Assembly (NCBI RefSeq): GCF_023091745.1 | Contig: NC_068910.1 | Location: 54,423,272 to 54,487,271 of the forward strand | Direction: 5' to 3' | From: Budorcas taxicolor | Taxonomy: Eukaryota > Chordata > Mammalia > Artiodactyla > Bovidae | DNA length: 64,000 nt | In this document: piece by piece, positions 47,601 through 51,700 of the stretch | Layout: the number at the start of each line of letters is the position of its first letter | Numbering within the stretch: the stretch's first letter is position 1 | Made by a program: the position numbers and the translations under genes | The notes under the pieces: model-generated | Told to the model about the DNA's origin: nothing | The model's input: only the letters and a program-made list of their open reading frames with translations | Databases searched by the model: none

Positions 47601-49468
47601 GGTTGAGTATGGGTTCCACATTTATACATGCAAGCTCAGTCACTAAGTCATGTCTGACTCTTTGCAACCCCATAGACTGTAGCCAACCAGGCTCCTCTGT
47701 CCATGGGATCCTTCAGACAAGAATACTAGAGTGGGTTCCCATTTGCTCCTCTAGGGGACCTTCCCGACCCAGGGATCCAACCTGTATCTCCTATACCGGC
47801 TCTTTACCACTGAGTCAGCAGGGAAGCCCTCTCCACATTTAAAACAACTTCACATATAAGAAACGTAGACTGAGAAACAACCCCTAAAAACAGTCCTAAA
47901 CTTCTGAGGACTCCAGCAAAAGGAAGTGAAAAAGATTATTGTAAGGATGGTTCCAAATACCAGGACACTAGGAATCTCAGAAAACCAGCCTTCACTGAGG
48001 GTGAATTCAAGATAAAAAGTTATAAACATACCAGGAAACAAACTATAGTAATCAAAGATTAGTACAATAAAATATATGACAGCATTCACACCACAAGCAG
48101 TACAGATAATAGTCATCTACCGCACCTTTCACCATTCAATACCTTTCTATCAACCTCAGAGGCTATCATGACTATTCTTCTGTATCACTATTCCTATTTA
48201 CAAAGATAAAAAGATGTCCCGGATTTTATAAATATAACATCTCACTATCATGGAGAACATATTCCTTCCAAATGAAGAGGGAACATTTATAAAACCTGGC
48301 TATATCTTGGGGCCACAAATCATGACTCAATAAATTTCAAAGGATTAAAATTATAGAATTTGTTTTCTAACATTAATATATTTGAAGTAAAAAGCAAAAT
48401 AAGATGATGAGGAAATTGTCTTATGTTTAAAAGTTAAATACAGTCCTAAGTAACTCATGAATCAGAGAAAATTATAACAGAGATTAAAATACATTTTGAC
48501 TTGAATGATAATGAAAACACTACATATCCAAACTTGAGCAATGTAGCTAAAACAGTAATCATGAGGCAATTTGAAGCTTCAAAACAAATACATTAGTAAC
48601 AAAGGAAAGTTGAAAATTATTGAGCAAACTATATCAGCAAACTAGATAACAACATCAAACTCAAGAAAGTAGGAGGAAGGAAACAAACGGAAGGTAACAC
48701 AAGACAAATATTTAATAATCAACAAAGTTTAATGGGTTAAAGAATCTACTAAAATTGATAAACCTCTAACAAAAGTGATCAAGAAAAAAATATTAAATGT
48801 ATATGTTTCTCCAGTAGGTGCCTTGTCTTTCATTTTCTCTCAAACCATTCTCCTTACATCCCAAATCCTAAAAACATTTTCCTTTCTATCATCCTCTGGA
48901 TATTATAATTTCCCATAAATTATGAACAATACCTAATCCACCTGGAGTAATTTGAGACAGATTTAGGACCTGGAAAATTAGAATTATCTGACTGTTCTAC
49001 ATTTCTATTTCCTTCCAAATGTTTTTTTTTTTCAATAAAGCTTCTATAGAACAAAACAAAAACACAAGTAACCTGAATTTAAGAGTGTGACAAGAGCTTC
49101 TCCTCCTAACCTTCACCACCTGTCAGAAATAATGGCTAGCATGAGATTACCCCAAAACAGGCTGGGGGGTTGGGGGGGTGTGAAGAAGAGTATCAAGAAA
49201 AGAGATTTAACAAATTAAATAACAGATAATTAGCCACAGAAAACGTATCAGTTAACTATAAAAAAACTTTTAAGAACTGCCATCACCTTAGTGATGAATG
49301 ATTTACTCAAATCACTGAAAAAATTTAAGATTAACATGAATAACTGCATTTATACTTACAGTACCACCTACTATTCTTCCTAGTGGATACCATGCTCTTT
49401 CATCAAACCAATTTAAAAATTCATAAAACCCATGTGACGCAAGATGATGTGTTGATCTATAGTTAAAC
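2588..49468 (-). CDS. STT3B: STT3B, oligosaccharyltransferase catalytic subunit B (exons 2-16 of 16; exon 1 outside window)
   Basis: Dolichyl-diphosphooligosaccharide--protein glycosyltransferase subunit STT3B is a polytopic ER membrane protein. It transfers the preassembled glycan from dolichol pyrophosphate to Asn in N-X-S/T sequons, mainly post-translationally, in the OST-B complex with MAGT1 or TUSC3. Fifteen exons were assembled by translating the minus strand and placing GT/AG boundaries. Their lengths (109, 288, 66, 100, 99, 147, 49, 155, 212, 188, 172, 174, 114, 213, 81 nt) sum to 2167 nt and stay in frame to TAA at 2588-2590. Visible family hallmarks are GSFDNEG, SVSEHQP, WWDYG, a DK motif and the acidic linker SSDEDDKR, which separates STT3B from STT3A. 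With 105 residues from exon 1, as in human, the total is 826. Residue numbers below use that assumption. No stops, frameshifts or missing catalytic residues were seen, so the gene looks functional. Exon 1 (N-terminal tail, first TM segment, first catalytic Asp) lies beyond 64000. Confidence 0.97.
3568..3767 (+). mobile_element. Bov-tA SINE with perfect 15-bp target-site duplication
   Basis: The head resembles a tRNA-Glu-derived SINE (ggtaaagaatctgcctgcaa), and the body and end match Bov-A (gtccatggggtcgcaaaaga, then gactaacac). The flanks repeat TTTCAGAAACTTTGG at 3553-3567 and 3768-3782, so the boundaries are exact. It is close to full length. Confidence 0.93.
4814..4959 (-). mobile_element. 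Bov-tA SINE, internally deleted
   Basis: The minus-strand reading gives the Bov-tA head, the box around caggttcaatcc-like sequence and the ending gactgaacaactaacac. The middle segment seen in complete copies (around tccatggacagaggagcct) is missing, so it is a deleted copy. Confidence 0.88.
5846..6058 (-). CDS. STT3B: STT3B exon 15
   Basis: 213 nt, 71 codons (residues 730-800), phase 0 at both ends. The acceptor is cacttttgcag and the donor GTGGGT. It encodes the distal C-terminal luminal domain, beginning LDFRTPPGFDRTRN and ending FPKQKYLSKK, nearly identical to human STT3B as I recall it. It is soluble and charged with no TM segment. Skipping it would keep the frame. Confidence 0.97.
6059..8118 (-). 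other. STT3B intron 14
   Basis: 2.06-kb intron, mostly unique sequence. One degraded MIR (7436-7570). Short ORFs such as 6083-6295 and 6300-6491 show no family resemblance. Confidence 0.8.
7436..7570 (-). mobile_element. MIR SINE relic
   Basis: The plus strand reads like the reverse of the MIR core: acagataaggaaaa, then cccagggagaatgtgactca, then a CCAAGG-TTACACG-CATGATAGAGCC block corresponding to the conserved 'accttgggcaagt' region. Diverged, boundaries approximate. Confidence 0.6.
8119..8232 (-). CDS. STT3B: STT3B exon 14
   Basis: 114 nt, 38 codons (residues 692-729), phase 0/0. Acceptor tttcctatag, donor GTTAGT (weaker than the other donors). It encodes ESDYFTSQGEF through YYRFGEMQ in the C-terminal luminal domain. 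It has Ser where I recall Pro in human (TSQ versus TPQ). Confidence 0.97.
8800..9345 (+). mobile_element. Old L1 3'-end relic
   Basis: It reads in the order of an L1 3' tail: 'gaatttaccctacagagata', then 'aatatccattaacggggaca' then 'ggttaaataaat', then 'gaagatctccacagaatatt', 'aacaatgtgtata', and 'tttttgaaccatgtgaatgt'. It is interrupted at 9005-9078 by a BovB/Bov-A fragment and contains a G12-13 run near 9260. Confidence 0.65.
9005..9078 (-). mobile_element. BovB/Bov-A 3'-end fragment
   Basis: cagttcagttcagttgctca followed by tcgtgtccaactctttgcga is the reverse complement of the BovB 3' terminus. About 74 bp, inserted into the L1 relic. Confidence 0.85.
10748..10921 (-). CDS. STT3B: STT3B exon 13 (end of DK motif, N641 sequon)
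   Basis: 174 nt, 58 codons (residues 634-691), phase 0/0, acceptor attctttag, donor GTAAGA. It begins VGKAMSSNET: the Lys completes the DK motif started in exon 12, and Asn641 in NET is a known glycosylation site of STT3B itself. The rest (VDYVLIIFGGVIGYSGDDI) forms the core of the C-terminal luminal domain that binds the sequon Ser/Thr together with WWDYG. Confidence 0.98.
10922..11798 (-). other. STT3B intron 12
   Basis: 877-nt AT-rich intron. No repeat or second gene recognised. Confidence 0.85.
11799..11970 (-). CDS. STT3B: STT3B exon 12 (WWDYG catalytic signature)
   Basis: 172 nt. The first base completes a Gly codon, followed by 57 codons (residues 577-633). Acceptor gattcttttcag, donor GTAAGA. 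It contains WWDYG at 604-608, the invariant motif that reads the +2 Ser/Thr of the acceptor sequon, followed by sequons NRT (N616), NNT (N623) and NNS (N627). The DK motif begins at D622 and runs into exon 13. The WWDYG placement at 604 agrees with human numbering and supports the 105-residue exon 1 assumption. Confidence 0.98.
12140..12300. mobile_element. MER5-like (hAT-Charlie) relic, copy 1
   Basis: Phrases typical of MER5-type elements are present in order: accaccaggctatcatgtaa, gcaaattctgatttagtagt, tggagcctgacattgcac. Diverged, and family assignment is from memory of the consensus. Confidence 0.45.
12318..12478 (+). mobile_element. MER5-like (hAT-Charlie) relic, copy 2
   Basis: The order 'cagaatccctggggcactcc', 'ttaaaacagatttctgagtc', 'tcacccccagg' and the ending 'cactttgagaaag' resembles the MER5 consensus with its inverted-repeat end. 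Low-to-moderate confidence in the exact subfamily. Confidence 0.5.
12591..12778 (-). CDS. STT3B: STT3B exon 11 (last TM segment)
   Basis: 188 nt: 62 codons (residues 514-575) plus two bases of Gly576. Acceptor tgtattttcag, donor GTAAGA. It encodes AGKVRKHVTEQEK, a Met/Leu-rich membrane helix (SIVTMLMLMLLMMFAVH) and the start of the luminal domain ending SVVLASYNHD. The TM segment is the last one before the large C-terminal luminal domain. Confidence 0.97.
12779..14192 (-). other. STT3B intron 10
   Basis: 1.4-kb intron with one Bov-tA SINE (13646-13834). The remainder is AT-rich with nothing recognised. Confidence 0.85.
13646..13834 (+). mobile_element. Bov-tA SINE
   Basis: Starts tggggtttcctaggtggtgc, contains aaagaatccacctgccaatg, ends tcagacaaaactgagca. 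Flanked by near-identical 11-bp target duplications, ATACCCTTCAT (13635-13645) and ATATCCTTCAT (13835-13845). Confidence 0.92.
14193..14404 (-). CDS. STT3B: STT3B exon 10 (STT3B-specific acidic linker)
   Basis: 212 nt: two bases completing Val443, then 70 codons (444-513). Acceptor gtctttgcag, donor GTGGGA. It encodes two hydrophobic segments (ALYAISAVYFAGVMV and LTLTPVVCMLSAIAF) and the acidic cytosolic linker around ENPPVEDSSDEDDKRN. From established knowledge this insertion is in STT3B and absent from STT3A, so it fixes the paralogue assignment. One residue differs from human as I recall it (RNPGN versus RNQGN). Confidence 0.97.
15080..17092 (-). mobile_element. Old L1 3' region, interrupted by BovB
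   Basis: The plus strand reads the reverse of an L1 3' part: gtgaatttttacatgcacac, then ctcatgcctcttcctagtca before the BovB, and 'tagaaataaaatcatataaa', 'ttgctgataacctttggaat' and 'ggctattatggataaagctg' after it. The two halves join across the insertion. Confidence 0.75.
15267..16699 (-). mobile_element. BovB (RTE) LINE, 5'-truncated, antisense to plus
   Basis: The minus strand encodes the reverse-transcriptase part and C-terminal part of BovB. An open stretch at 15770-16411 has IDF/VDFAQAFDCVDYNKLW and GVRPGCTLSPCLFNLYAEYI. The active-site box reads EADD instead of YADD, so the enzyme is dead. The 3' terminus (gttcagttcagttgctcagt on plus) is complete. Flanks carry a near-duplication, TTCCTTATTGTTA (about 15253-15265) and TTCCTTATTCTTA (about 16700-16712), one mismatch. 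Same orientation as STT3B transcription. Confidence 0.92.
17094..17173 (-). mobile_element. Bov-A SINE fragment with target duplication
   Basis: tgctgctgctgctaagtcgc, ttcagttgtgtccaactctg, cgaccccatagacagcagcc is the Bov-A2-type terminus. The flanking 12-mer TGGTTAGCACCT occurs at 17082-17093 and 17174-17185, giving exact boundaries. 80 bp, strongly truncated. Confidence 0.88.
17763..17917 (-). CDS. STT3B: STT3B exon 9 (SVSE motif)
   Basis: 155 nt: one base completing Gly391, 51 codons (392-442), one base of Val443. Acceptor ttaataccag, donor GTAAGA. It carries SVSEHQPTTW; the Glu at about residue 405 lies in the fifth external loop, which closes over the active site and contributes to catalysis. 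The exon is not a multiple of three, so skipping would shift the frame. It sits between two BovB LINEs in opposite orientation (see findings). Confidence 0.98.
17918..21900 (-). other. STT3B intron 8
   Basis: 4-kb intron dominated by a long BovB on the plus strand (18205-20836). 20840-21900 is AT-rich with no recognised element. Confidence 0.85.
18205..20836 (+). mobile_element. BovB (RTE) LINE, longest copy, decayed
   Basis: Begins with the endonuclease region (WNVRSMNQNKLEVVKQ; NIFGISELKWNGMGEF; RRNGVAIIVNK at about 18241-18480). It then shows the linker and the thumb/RT region and the terminal part (SARRSNQSIQKEISPEYSLE and RGRQRMRWLDGITESM). Several stops and frameshifts are present. Near 19930-19955 the RT core segment between the KARE-like and IGKGV-like blocks is missing, and the active-site box is YGDD rather than YADD. 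Ends ctgagggactgaactgaac. Opposite in orientation to STT3B and to the BovB in intron 9. Confidence 0.93.
21901..21949 (-). CDS. STT3B: STT3B exon 8 (49-nt small exon)
   Basis: 49 nt: two bases completing Gly375, 15 codons (YIAPWSGRFYSLWDT, 376-390), two bases of Gly391. Acceptor ttccttccaag, donor GTAAGT. It is the shortest exon of the gene and too short for ORF-based finding, but its frame is fixed by both neighbours. It encodes part of the large external loop before the SVSE motif. Confidence 0.96.
21950..23027 (-). other. STT3B intron 7
   Basis: 1.08-kb intron with one Bov-tA SINE (22120-22314). The rest shows nothing recognisable. Confidence 0.85.
22120..22314 (-). mobile_element. Bov-tA SINE
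   Basis: The plus strand shows the reverse complement: ccactcagtcatgtccaact, ggcaagaatactggagtggg, gacccagggattgaacccgg, ending at the tRNA-like head. Slightly rearranged near 22160 (tttgtgatcct occurs twice). Confidence 0.9.
23028..23174 (-). CDS. STT3B: STT3B exon 7
   Basis: 147 nt, phase 1 at both ends: two bases of Gly326, 48 codons (327-374), one base of Gly375. Acceptor tctctttaattag, donor GTAGGT. It encodes VFALLQAYAFLQYLRDRLTK and a strongly hydrophobic membrane helix (FFLGVSLAAGAVFLSVIYL). Skipping would preserve frame but delete a TM helix. Confidence 0.97.
23175..24146 (-). other. STT3B intron 6
   Basis: 972-nt intron. A 60-bp SINE/BovB 3' scrap at 23363-23425; the rest is unremarkable. 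Confidence 0.85.
23363..23425 (+). mobile_element. BovB/Bov-tA 3'-end scrap
   Basis: tctggtgtgctgtagtccac, then agggacatgactcagggcct, then gaacaacaa matches the last about 60 bp of Bov-tA/BovB. Confidence 0.75.
24147..24245 (-). CDS. STT3B: STT3B exon 6
   Basis: 99 nt, phase 1 at both ends: two bases of Ala293, 32 codons (294-325), one base of Gly326. Acceptor tgtctttatag, donor GTAGGA. It encodes a TM segment (STFYIVGLILSMQIPFVGF) followed by QPIRTSEHMAAA, the conserved loop that contacts the lipid-linked donor region in STT3 proteins. Confidence 0.97.
25546..26590 (+). mobile_element. BovB LINE, 5'-truncated
   Basis: Starts inside the RT (CVDHNKLWKI-like), has a stop just before the CLFNFYAEYI-like block, and retains RYADDPILM at about 25836-25862, i.e. 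an unmutated YADD box. The C-terminal block RRRRGRQRMRWLDGITDSMD is clear. Ends cggacacgactgagcgactg. Truncated, so not mobile. Confidence 0.92.
26750..27390 (-). mobile_element. BovB LINE 3' fragment, inverted relative to the preceding copy
   Basis: The plus strand reads the reverse of BovB: ttgttattcagtcactaagt, ccaactctcacatccacaca, gactactggaaaaaccatag, tgtctaggtttgtcatagct. About 640 bp, 160 bp away from the plus copy. Confidence 0.9.
28685..28925. other. CpG-rich segment, unidentified
   Basis: This stretch carries about ten CpG dinucleotides within about 200 bp in otherwise CpG-poor AT-rich intron. The minus strand is open in two frames (71 and 73 codons). One frame reads FQSLEEELVENDCFVRVLWR. 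I do not recognise a protein family. It could be an old retrocopy fragment, an unannotated exon or a non-coding element. No poly(A) tail or target duplication was seen. Confidence 0.35.
30704..30850 (+). mobile_element. MIR SINE relic
   Basis: ggctccattactagctacat, gatcctgagcaaactgtctt, aagagtaaatgagttcaata, then catgcaaagaacttagga follows the MIR core and 3' region in order. Confidence 0.75.
30960..31500 (-). mobile_element. Old L1 3' end
   Basis: The plus strand shows the reverse of an L1M 3' part: gttattatagtcacaaagtt, ttagcacaatgttttcaagg, ttcactgccgaacaccattc, tggctattatgaacaatgaa, cttgggtatataccaaggag. Confidence 0.8.
31797..32106 (+). mobile_element. MaLR-type LTR (MLT1/MST-like), solitary
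   Basis: Landmarks in order: ctatggtctgaatgtttata, gtgttaggaggtagcctttg, ggaagtgattaaataatgag, ttctaccatatggggacaga, tttctcttgtttataaacta, cccagtctgtggcatttttg, ttatagcagcttgaatggat. No internal retroviral sequence adjoins it, so it is a solo LTR of an ancient ERVL-MaLR element. It is degraded and has no coding capacity. Confidence 0.75.
32512..32611 (-). CDS. STT3B: STT3B exon 5
   Basis: 100 nt: 33 codons (260-292) and one base of Ala293. Acceptor tttactcatag, donor GTAAGT. It encodes VSAWGGYVFIINLIPLH and a following hydrophobic run to MQRYSKRVYI. The AWGG-Y-FI-N pattern is conserved across STT3 and PglB/AglB-type enzymes. Confidence 0.97.
32612..34129 (-). other. STT3B intron 4
   Basis: 1.5-kb AT-rich intron. 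It contains a 170-codon plus-strand ORF (33038-33550) that resembles no family I know and fits chance; it has no splice, Kozak or family evidence. No transposon recognised. Confidence 0.75.
34130..34195 (-). CDS. STT3B: STT3B exon 4 (66-nt exon)
   Basis: 66 nt, 22 codons (238-259), phase 0/0, acceptor gttttttag, donor GTAAGA. It encodes VKSVKTGSVFWTMCCCLSYFYM: a basic cytosolic turn and a Cys-rich TM start. It is too short to appear as an ORF. The frame is confirmed by the flanking exons (TYYLW before, VSAWGG after). Confidence 0.96.
35586..35795 (-). mobile_element. Bov-tA SINE
   Basis: Reverse complement of Bov-tA: ctatggactgtagcctgcca, aacactggagtgggttgcca, ctttatcactgagccaccac. Flanked by ATTAGAAG at 35578-35585 and 35796-35803. 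Confidence 0.92.
36178..36462 (-). mobile_element. MIR SINE relic, split
   Basis: The plus strand has the reverse MIR: aacatttactcatccctttc, acatgaattagcttatttaa, accatatgaggtaaatt, then after about 110 bp ttataactgatgaaatagac and agtgatagaactggaattca. The intervening bases are unidentified. Confidence 0.6.
36950..38450 (+). mobile_element. L1 3' portion (ORF2 end and 3' UTR)
   Basis: In order: cctctattcaacacagtact, ttggttggaaagaagtaaaa, attcatatggaaactcaaag, tcagtgtggtgttggcatga, cacccatgacccagcaattt, ggcaaccaaattgtccactg, gaatattattttcagccata, then an A-rich tail. The reading frame is broken; fossil element. Confidence 0.88.
38460..39190 (+). mobile_element. L1 3'-end fragment split by a SINE
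   Basis: gagataccacttcataccaa, aggatcaggagaaattaaaa, gggaaatagtctggcaaatc, aactcaatgtccatcagcta before the SINE; ttattcaaccgcaaaaaaga and attatgctaagtgaa after it. The two halves are continuous L1 sequence. Confidence 0.8.
38806..39019 (-). mobile_element. Bov-tA SINE inside L1 fragment
   Basis: Reverse complement of Bov-tA with head at 39019 (gagccattagggaagccat on plus) and end at about 38806. The TACAATGGG flank before it is followed on the other side by a run of CAATA/CAATG units (about 39020-39050) ending caatggg, probably an expanded target duplication. Confidence 0.9.
39275..39590 (+). mobile_element. Ruminant L1 (L1_BT-type) 3' end with poly(A) tail
   Basis: ggactctgtgggagagggag, tttgatacaggatacaggat, cttggggctggtgcacgggg, ggttcaggattgggaactca, attcatgtcaatgtatggca is the ruminant L1 3' UTR, ending in an A run at 39574-39590. 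It is less diverged than the neighbouring L1s and strongly 5'-truncated. Confidence 0.85.
40976..41649. mobile_element. Tigger1-derived non-autonomous DNA transposon, interrupted
   Basis: Left part: agttccagaccactacaata, then aaaagatatgtttacactaa. Right part: ctaaaaaatgctaaccatca, gggttgccacaaaccttcag, ending acgaggtatgcctgta, the Tigger1 terminal sequence with a TA target. The middle (transposase) is absent. A Bov-tA (41113-41323) sits inside. Confidence 0.8.
41113..41323 (-). mobile_element. Bov-tA SINE inside Tigger1 relic
   Basis: Reverse complement of Bov-tA: ctgtagcccaccaggctcct, gaacactggagtgggttgcc, tcgaacctgcaactcctgca, ctttagcactgagccacttg. Confidence 0.9.
42000..42272 (+). mobile_element. 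CHR-type cetartiodactyl SINE
   Basis: gcctcacctggttgcccagt, ggttcgacccctggtttggg, aactaagatcccactgaacc, ending agccagaaataaatattttt. Flanked by ATATAAAGATAC at 41988-41999 and 42273-42284 (perfect 12-bp target duplication in the L1). Confidence 0.9.
42285..43145 (+). mobile_element. BovB LINE 3' fragment, inserted at the CHR target duplication
   Basis: Translates as the BovB RT C-terminal half. The active-site box reads CVDD, i.e. destroyed. The terminus gagtgaactgaact is complete. It is followed at 43146-43155 by ATAAAGATAC, the same 10-mer present at 42275-42284 and 41990-41999. Confidence 0.9.
44699..44925. mobile_element. Tigger2-like MITE inside L1
   Basis: The ends are mirror images: caattgacccttgaacaa at the left and gtgttgttcaaggatcaatc at the right, with 'ctatggattcaaccaaattg' inside. 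This is the Tigger2-type terminal repeat at a TA target. Confidence 0.75.
45480..45767 (-). CDS. STT3B: STT3B exon 3 (second acidic catalytic loop)
   Basis: 288 nt, 96 codons (142-237), phase 0/0. The acceptor has a long pyrimidine tract ending ccatag; donor GTAAGT. It encodes several TM helices and the external loop with VPGYISRSVAGSFDNEGIA. The Asp/Glu cluster DNE (D221 by this numbering) matches the second acidic loop that coordinates the metal ion in STT3 enzymes. It also contains one NIT sequon near residue 161. Confidence 0.98.
46491..46553 (-). mobile_element. Bov-tA SINE scrap
   Basis: tccatccatgggattttcca, then ggcaaaagtgctggagtagg, then gtgccattgccttctcc is the middle of an inverted Bov-tA. 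Confidence 0.8.
46670..46998 (+). mobile_element. L2 LINE 3' end, split by CHR SINE
   Basis: ctttttctccatagcactta, tcaccatttcacatagtatt, tactgtctattaa before and agaatacaagctccaggata, then atgcacaatatctattgaat after the SINE follow the L2 3' end. Confidence 0.75.
46765..46893 (+). mobile_element. CHR-type SINE (short)
   Basis: ggggactttcctggtgatcc, agtgattaagagttcgcact, tccaatgcagggagcatggg, aactaagatcccacatgctg, cacagcacgtcc, then (AATA)n. Confidence 0.88.
47353..47376 (+). repeat. A24 homopolymer
   Basis: Uninterrupted run of 24 A. No retroelement body was identified directly upstream, so it may be a retroposon tail remnant or a free microsatellite. Confidence 0.9.
47625..47831 (-). mobile_element. 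Bov-tA SINE with target duplication
   Basis: Reverse complement of Bov-tA, flanked by TCCACATTTA at 47615-47624 and 47832-47841. Near full length, with a short deletion near cctataccggctct. Confidence 0.92.
48260..48800 (+). mobile_element. L1 ORF2 fragment
   Basis: gactcaataaatttcaaagg, aaaacactacatatccaaac, aagctcaagaaagtagg-like and attgataaacctctaacaaa match the L1 ORF2 linker region, also seen at 43550-44050. Truncated both sides. Confidence 0.6.
49360..49468 (-). CDS. STT3B: STT3B exon 2 (first exon in window)
   Basis: 109 nt: one base completing the Trp codon begun in exon 1, then 36 codons (106-141). Acceptor attttctctag, donor GTAAGT. It encodes FNYRSTHHLASHGFYEFLNW through GRIVGGT, the first external loop just after the catalytic E-F-D-P-W motif of exon 1. 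This is the 5'-most coding sequence found. No exon encoding the preceding segment was seen from 49469 to 64000. Confidence 0.97.
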
Positions 49469-49905
49469 CTAGAGAAAATAGGAAAAAAAGAAATGTTATA
49501 AAACTTGGTTTACTAGAAAGAAATAGCTCTAGCTTTCTAATACTATACTTTATATTTAACTCTTTATATATAAATCTATGGCTATATATCTTTCATAACA
49601 ATTTTCCTCAAACCTGAACAACAGATTATTTTCTAAGAAATTGGCTTATACCTCTAAAAATAACTAAAAACAAAGCCCATTCTCCCCCAAAAAAACAAGT
49701 CTACAAAACTAGTAATGATCAAATTAACATTTGGCCATTGCTTGGGGTACAGATGGTACATAGCTATGCATCTGAACAAAAAATGTGACGGTACATAAAA
49801 TTTACCAAATCTTCAAAGATGTCAATGACTCTCAAAAGATTAAAAACCACTAACAGAATACAGCACCAAAATGAAGCTTGTACATTCAATGTAATTGCTT
49901 TCAAT

Positions 49906-50762
49906 TCCTGCTTATTTAACTTATATGCAGAATACAGCATGCAAAATGCTTGGCTGGATGAATCACAAGCTGGAATCAAGATTGCCAGAAGGATCAACAA
50001 CTTCAGATATGCAGATGACACCACTCTAATGGAAGAAGAGGAACTAAAAAGTCTCTTGATGAGGGTGAAAGAGGAGAGTGGAAAAAGCTGGCTTAAAACT
50101 CTACATTCAAAAAACTAACATCATGGCATATGGCCCCATGGCAAATGAAAGGGGGAAAAAGTGATTACAGTGACGGATTTTATTTTCTCGGGCTCCAAAA
50201 TAATTGTGGACGGTGACTGCAGTCACAAAACTAAAAGATGCAAGCCTGCTCCTTGGAAGGAAAGCTATGACAAATCCAGACAGGTATTAAAAGAGCAGAG
50301 ACAGTACTTTATCGACAAAGGTCTATATGGTCAACGCTATGGTTTTTCCAGGTAGTCAGGTACGAATGTATATGAGAACTGAATCATAAAGAAGGCTGAG
50401 CACCAAAGAATTGGTGCTTTTGATTTGTGGTGCTGGAGAAGACTCTTGAGAGTTTCTTGGGATCAAATCAGTCAATACTAAAGGAAATTAACCCTGAATA
50501 TTTATTGGAAGAACAGACGTTGAAGCTCCAATTCCTTGGCCACCTGATGTGAAGAACTGACTCACTGGGAAAGACCTTGCTGCTGGGAAAGACTGAAAGC
50601 AAAAGGAGAAAGGCGGCAGAGGATGAGATGGTTACATAGCATCACCAAATCAATGCACATGAATGCGAGTAAATTCCAGCAGATGGTGAAGGACAGGGAA
50701 GCCTGGCATGCTGCAGTCCACAGGGTTGCAACGAGCTGGACACGAGTTAGCGACTGAACAAC
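49906..50762 (+). mobile_element. BovB LINE 3' fragment
   Basis: Starts cctgcttatttaacttatat, encodes FRYADDTTLM (YADD box retained) but is frameshifted further on, and ends acgagttagcgactgaaca. 5'-truncated and dead. Confidence 0.9.
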
Positions 50763-50956
50763 TATAACTCTAAAAATCACAGAAATAAAGAGTTAAGTTA
50801 TAAATAACCATGGGAGATGAACTGTAACTTTACTGTAGAATAAGAACATGACCTTAACGAATGAGAATTTTGATCAATGAAAGATAAAATAACAAATAGG
50901 AAGAAATGAGATGGAAGAAGCCACAGTCCAAACTGCAACCTGAAGTAACTGCAAAC

Positions 50957-50987
50957 TATGGTGTGTGTGTGCACGTGTGTGCATGCT
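50957..50987 (+). repeat. GT-rich microsatellite
   Basis: ggtgtgtgtgtgcacgtgtg continues into tgcatgc: short imperfect (GT)n. Confidence 0.75.
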
Positions 50988-51467
50988 TGGGTGTTGGAAG
51001 GGGGAGAGATGAAGAGGCAATATTCAGGATGGTTCATGTTTAATATAAAGTTGCTGAGGGTGTGAGAGAGGCAAGAGAAAATCCTGCATCAACCTCAGGG
51101 TAATGAGCAATAGGAACTGCTAGGCAGGTGGATCCCCTTAGACGACCATTGCCAAGCAAGGAAGTGGGCCTCATGGGTATCTGCAAAACACACAGCCAAG
51201 CAATTCAAAGAGTGGAACAATGCTTTCCAGATGAATAGGAAATCCTCATATCCAAAATCAGCTTGCTATATCCTTCCCAAACAGCAAGTCATGACTTTCC
51301 AACGCATGATCACTAGAAACAAAATGCTGTAACAGACTTGATCTAATACAAAATAAGCACACATCCAAAAATCAAACATGAGAAAAATAAGCAATATGAA
51401 AACTAAGCATCGAAATCAACCAACGAAATAAATAACTTCAGAAGTAAGATAAGCCACACAGGCTGAA

Positions 51468-51700
51468 AGGGAGGTTTAGAGTACAAGTTTTAGAATCATA
51501 CTGCCTGGGTTTGGATATCCTGTTTCCACACTTACTAGCTATGTGACCTTGGCTAGTCCATTCTCTGTGGTCTAGTTTCTTCCTCTGTAAAGAAGGAGTA
51601 ACAGTTGTACCCATGTCAATAAGGTGGCTTTGATAAATAAACAATATAATGTCCCTAAAGCACCCAGAGGCTACTGTTACTCTTACTGTGAAATAAAGTA
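51468..51700 (+). mobile_element. MIR SINE
   Basis: atcatactgcctgggtttgg, cacttactagctatgtgacc, ttggctagtccattctctgt, tctagtttcttcctctgtaa follow the MIR consensus closely; one of the best MIR matches here. Confidence 0.88.

Larger units (their letters stand above)
45768..49359 (-). other. STT3B intron 2
   Basis: 3.6-kb intron. It contains a Bov-tA scrap (46491-46553), an L2 with a CHR insertion (46670-46998), an A24 run (47353-47376), a Bov-tA (47625-47831) and an L1 piece (48260-48800). 45768-46490, 47842-48259 and 48801-49359 show nothing certain. Confidence 0.8.
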
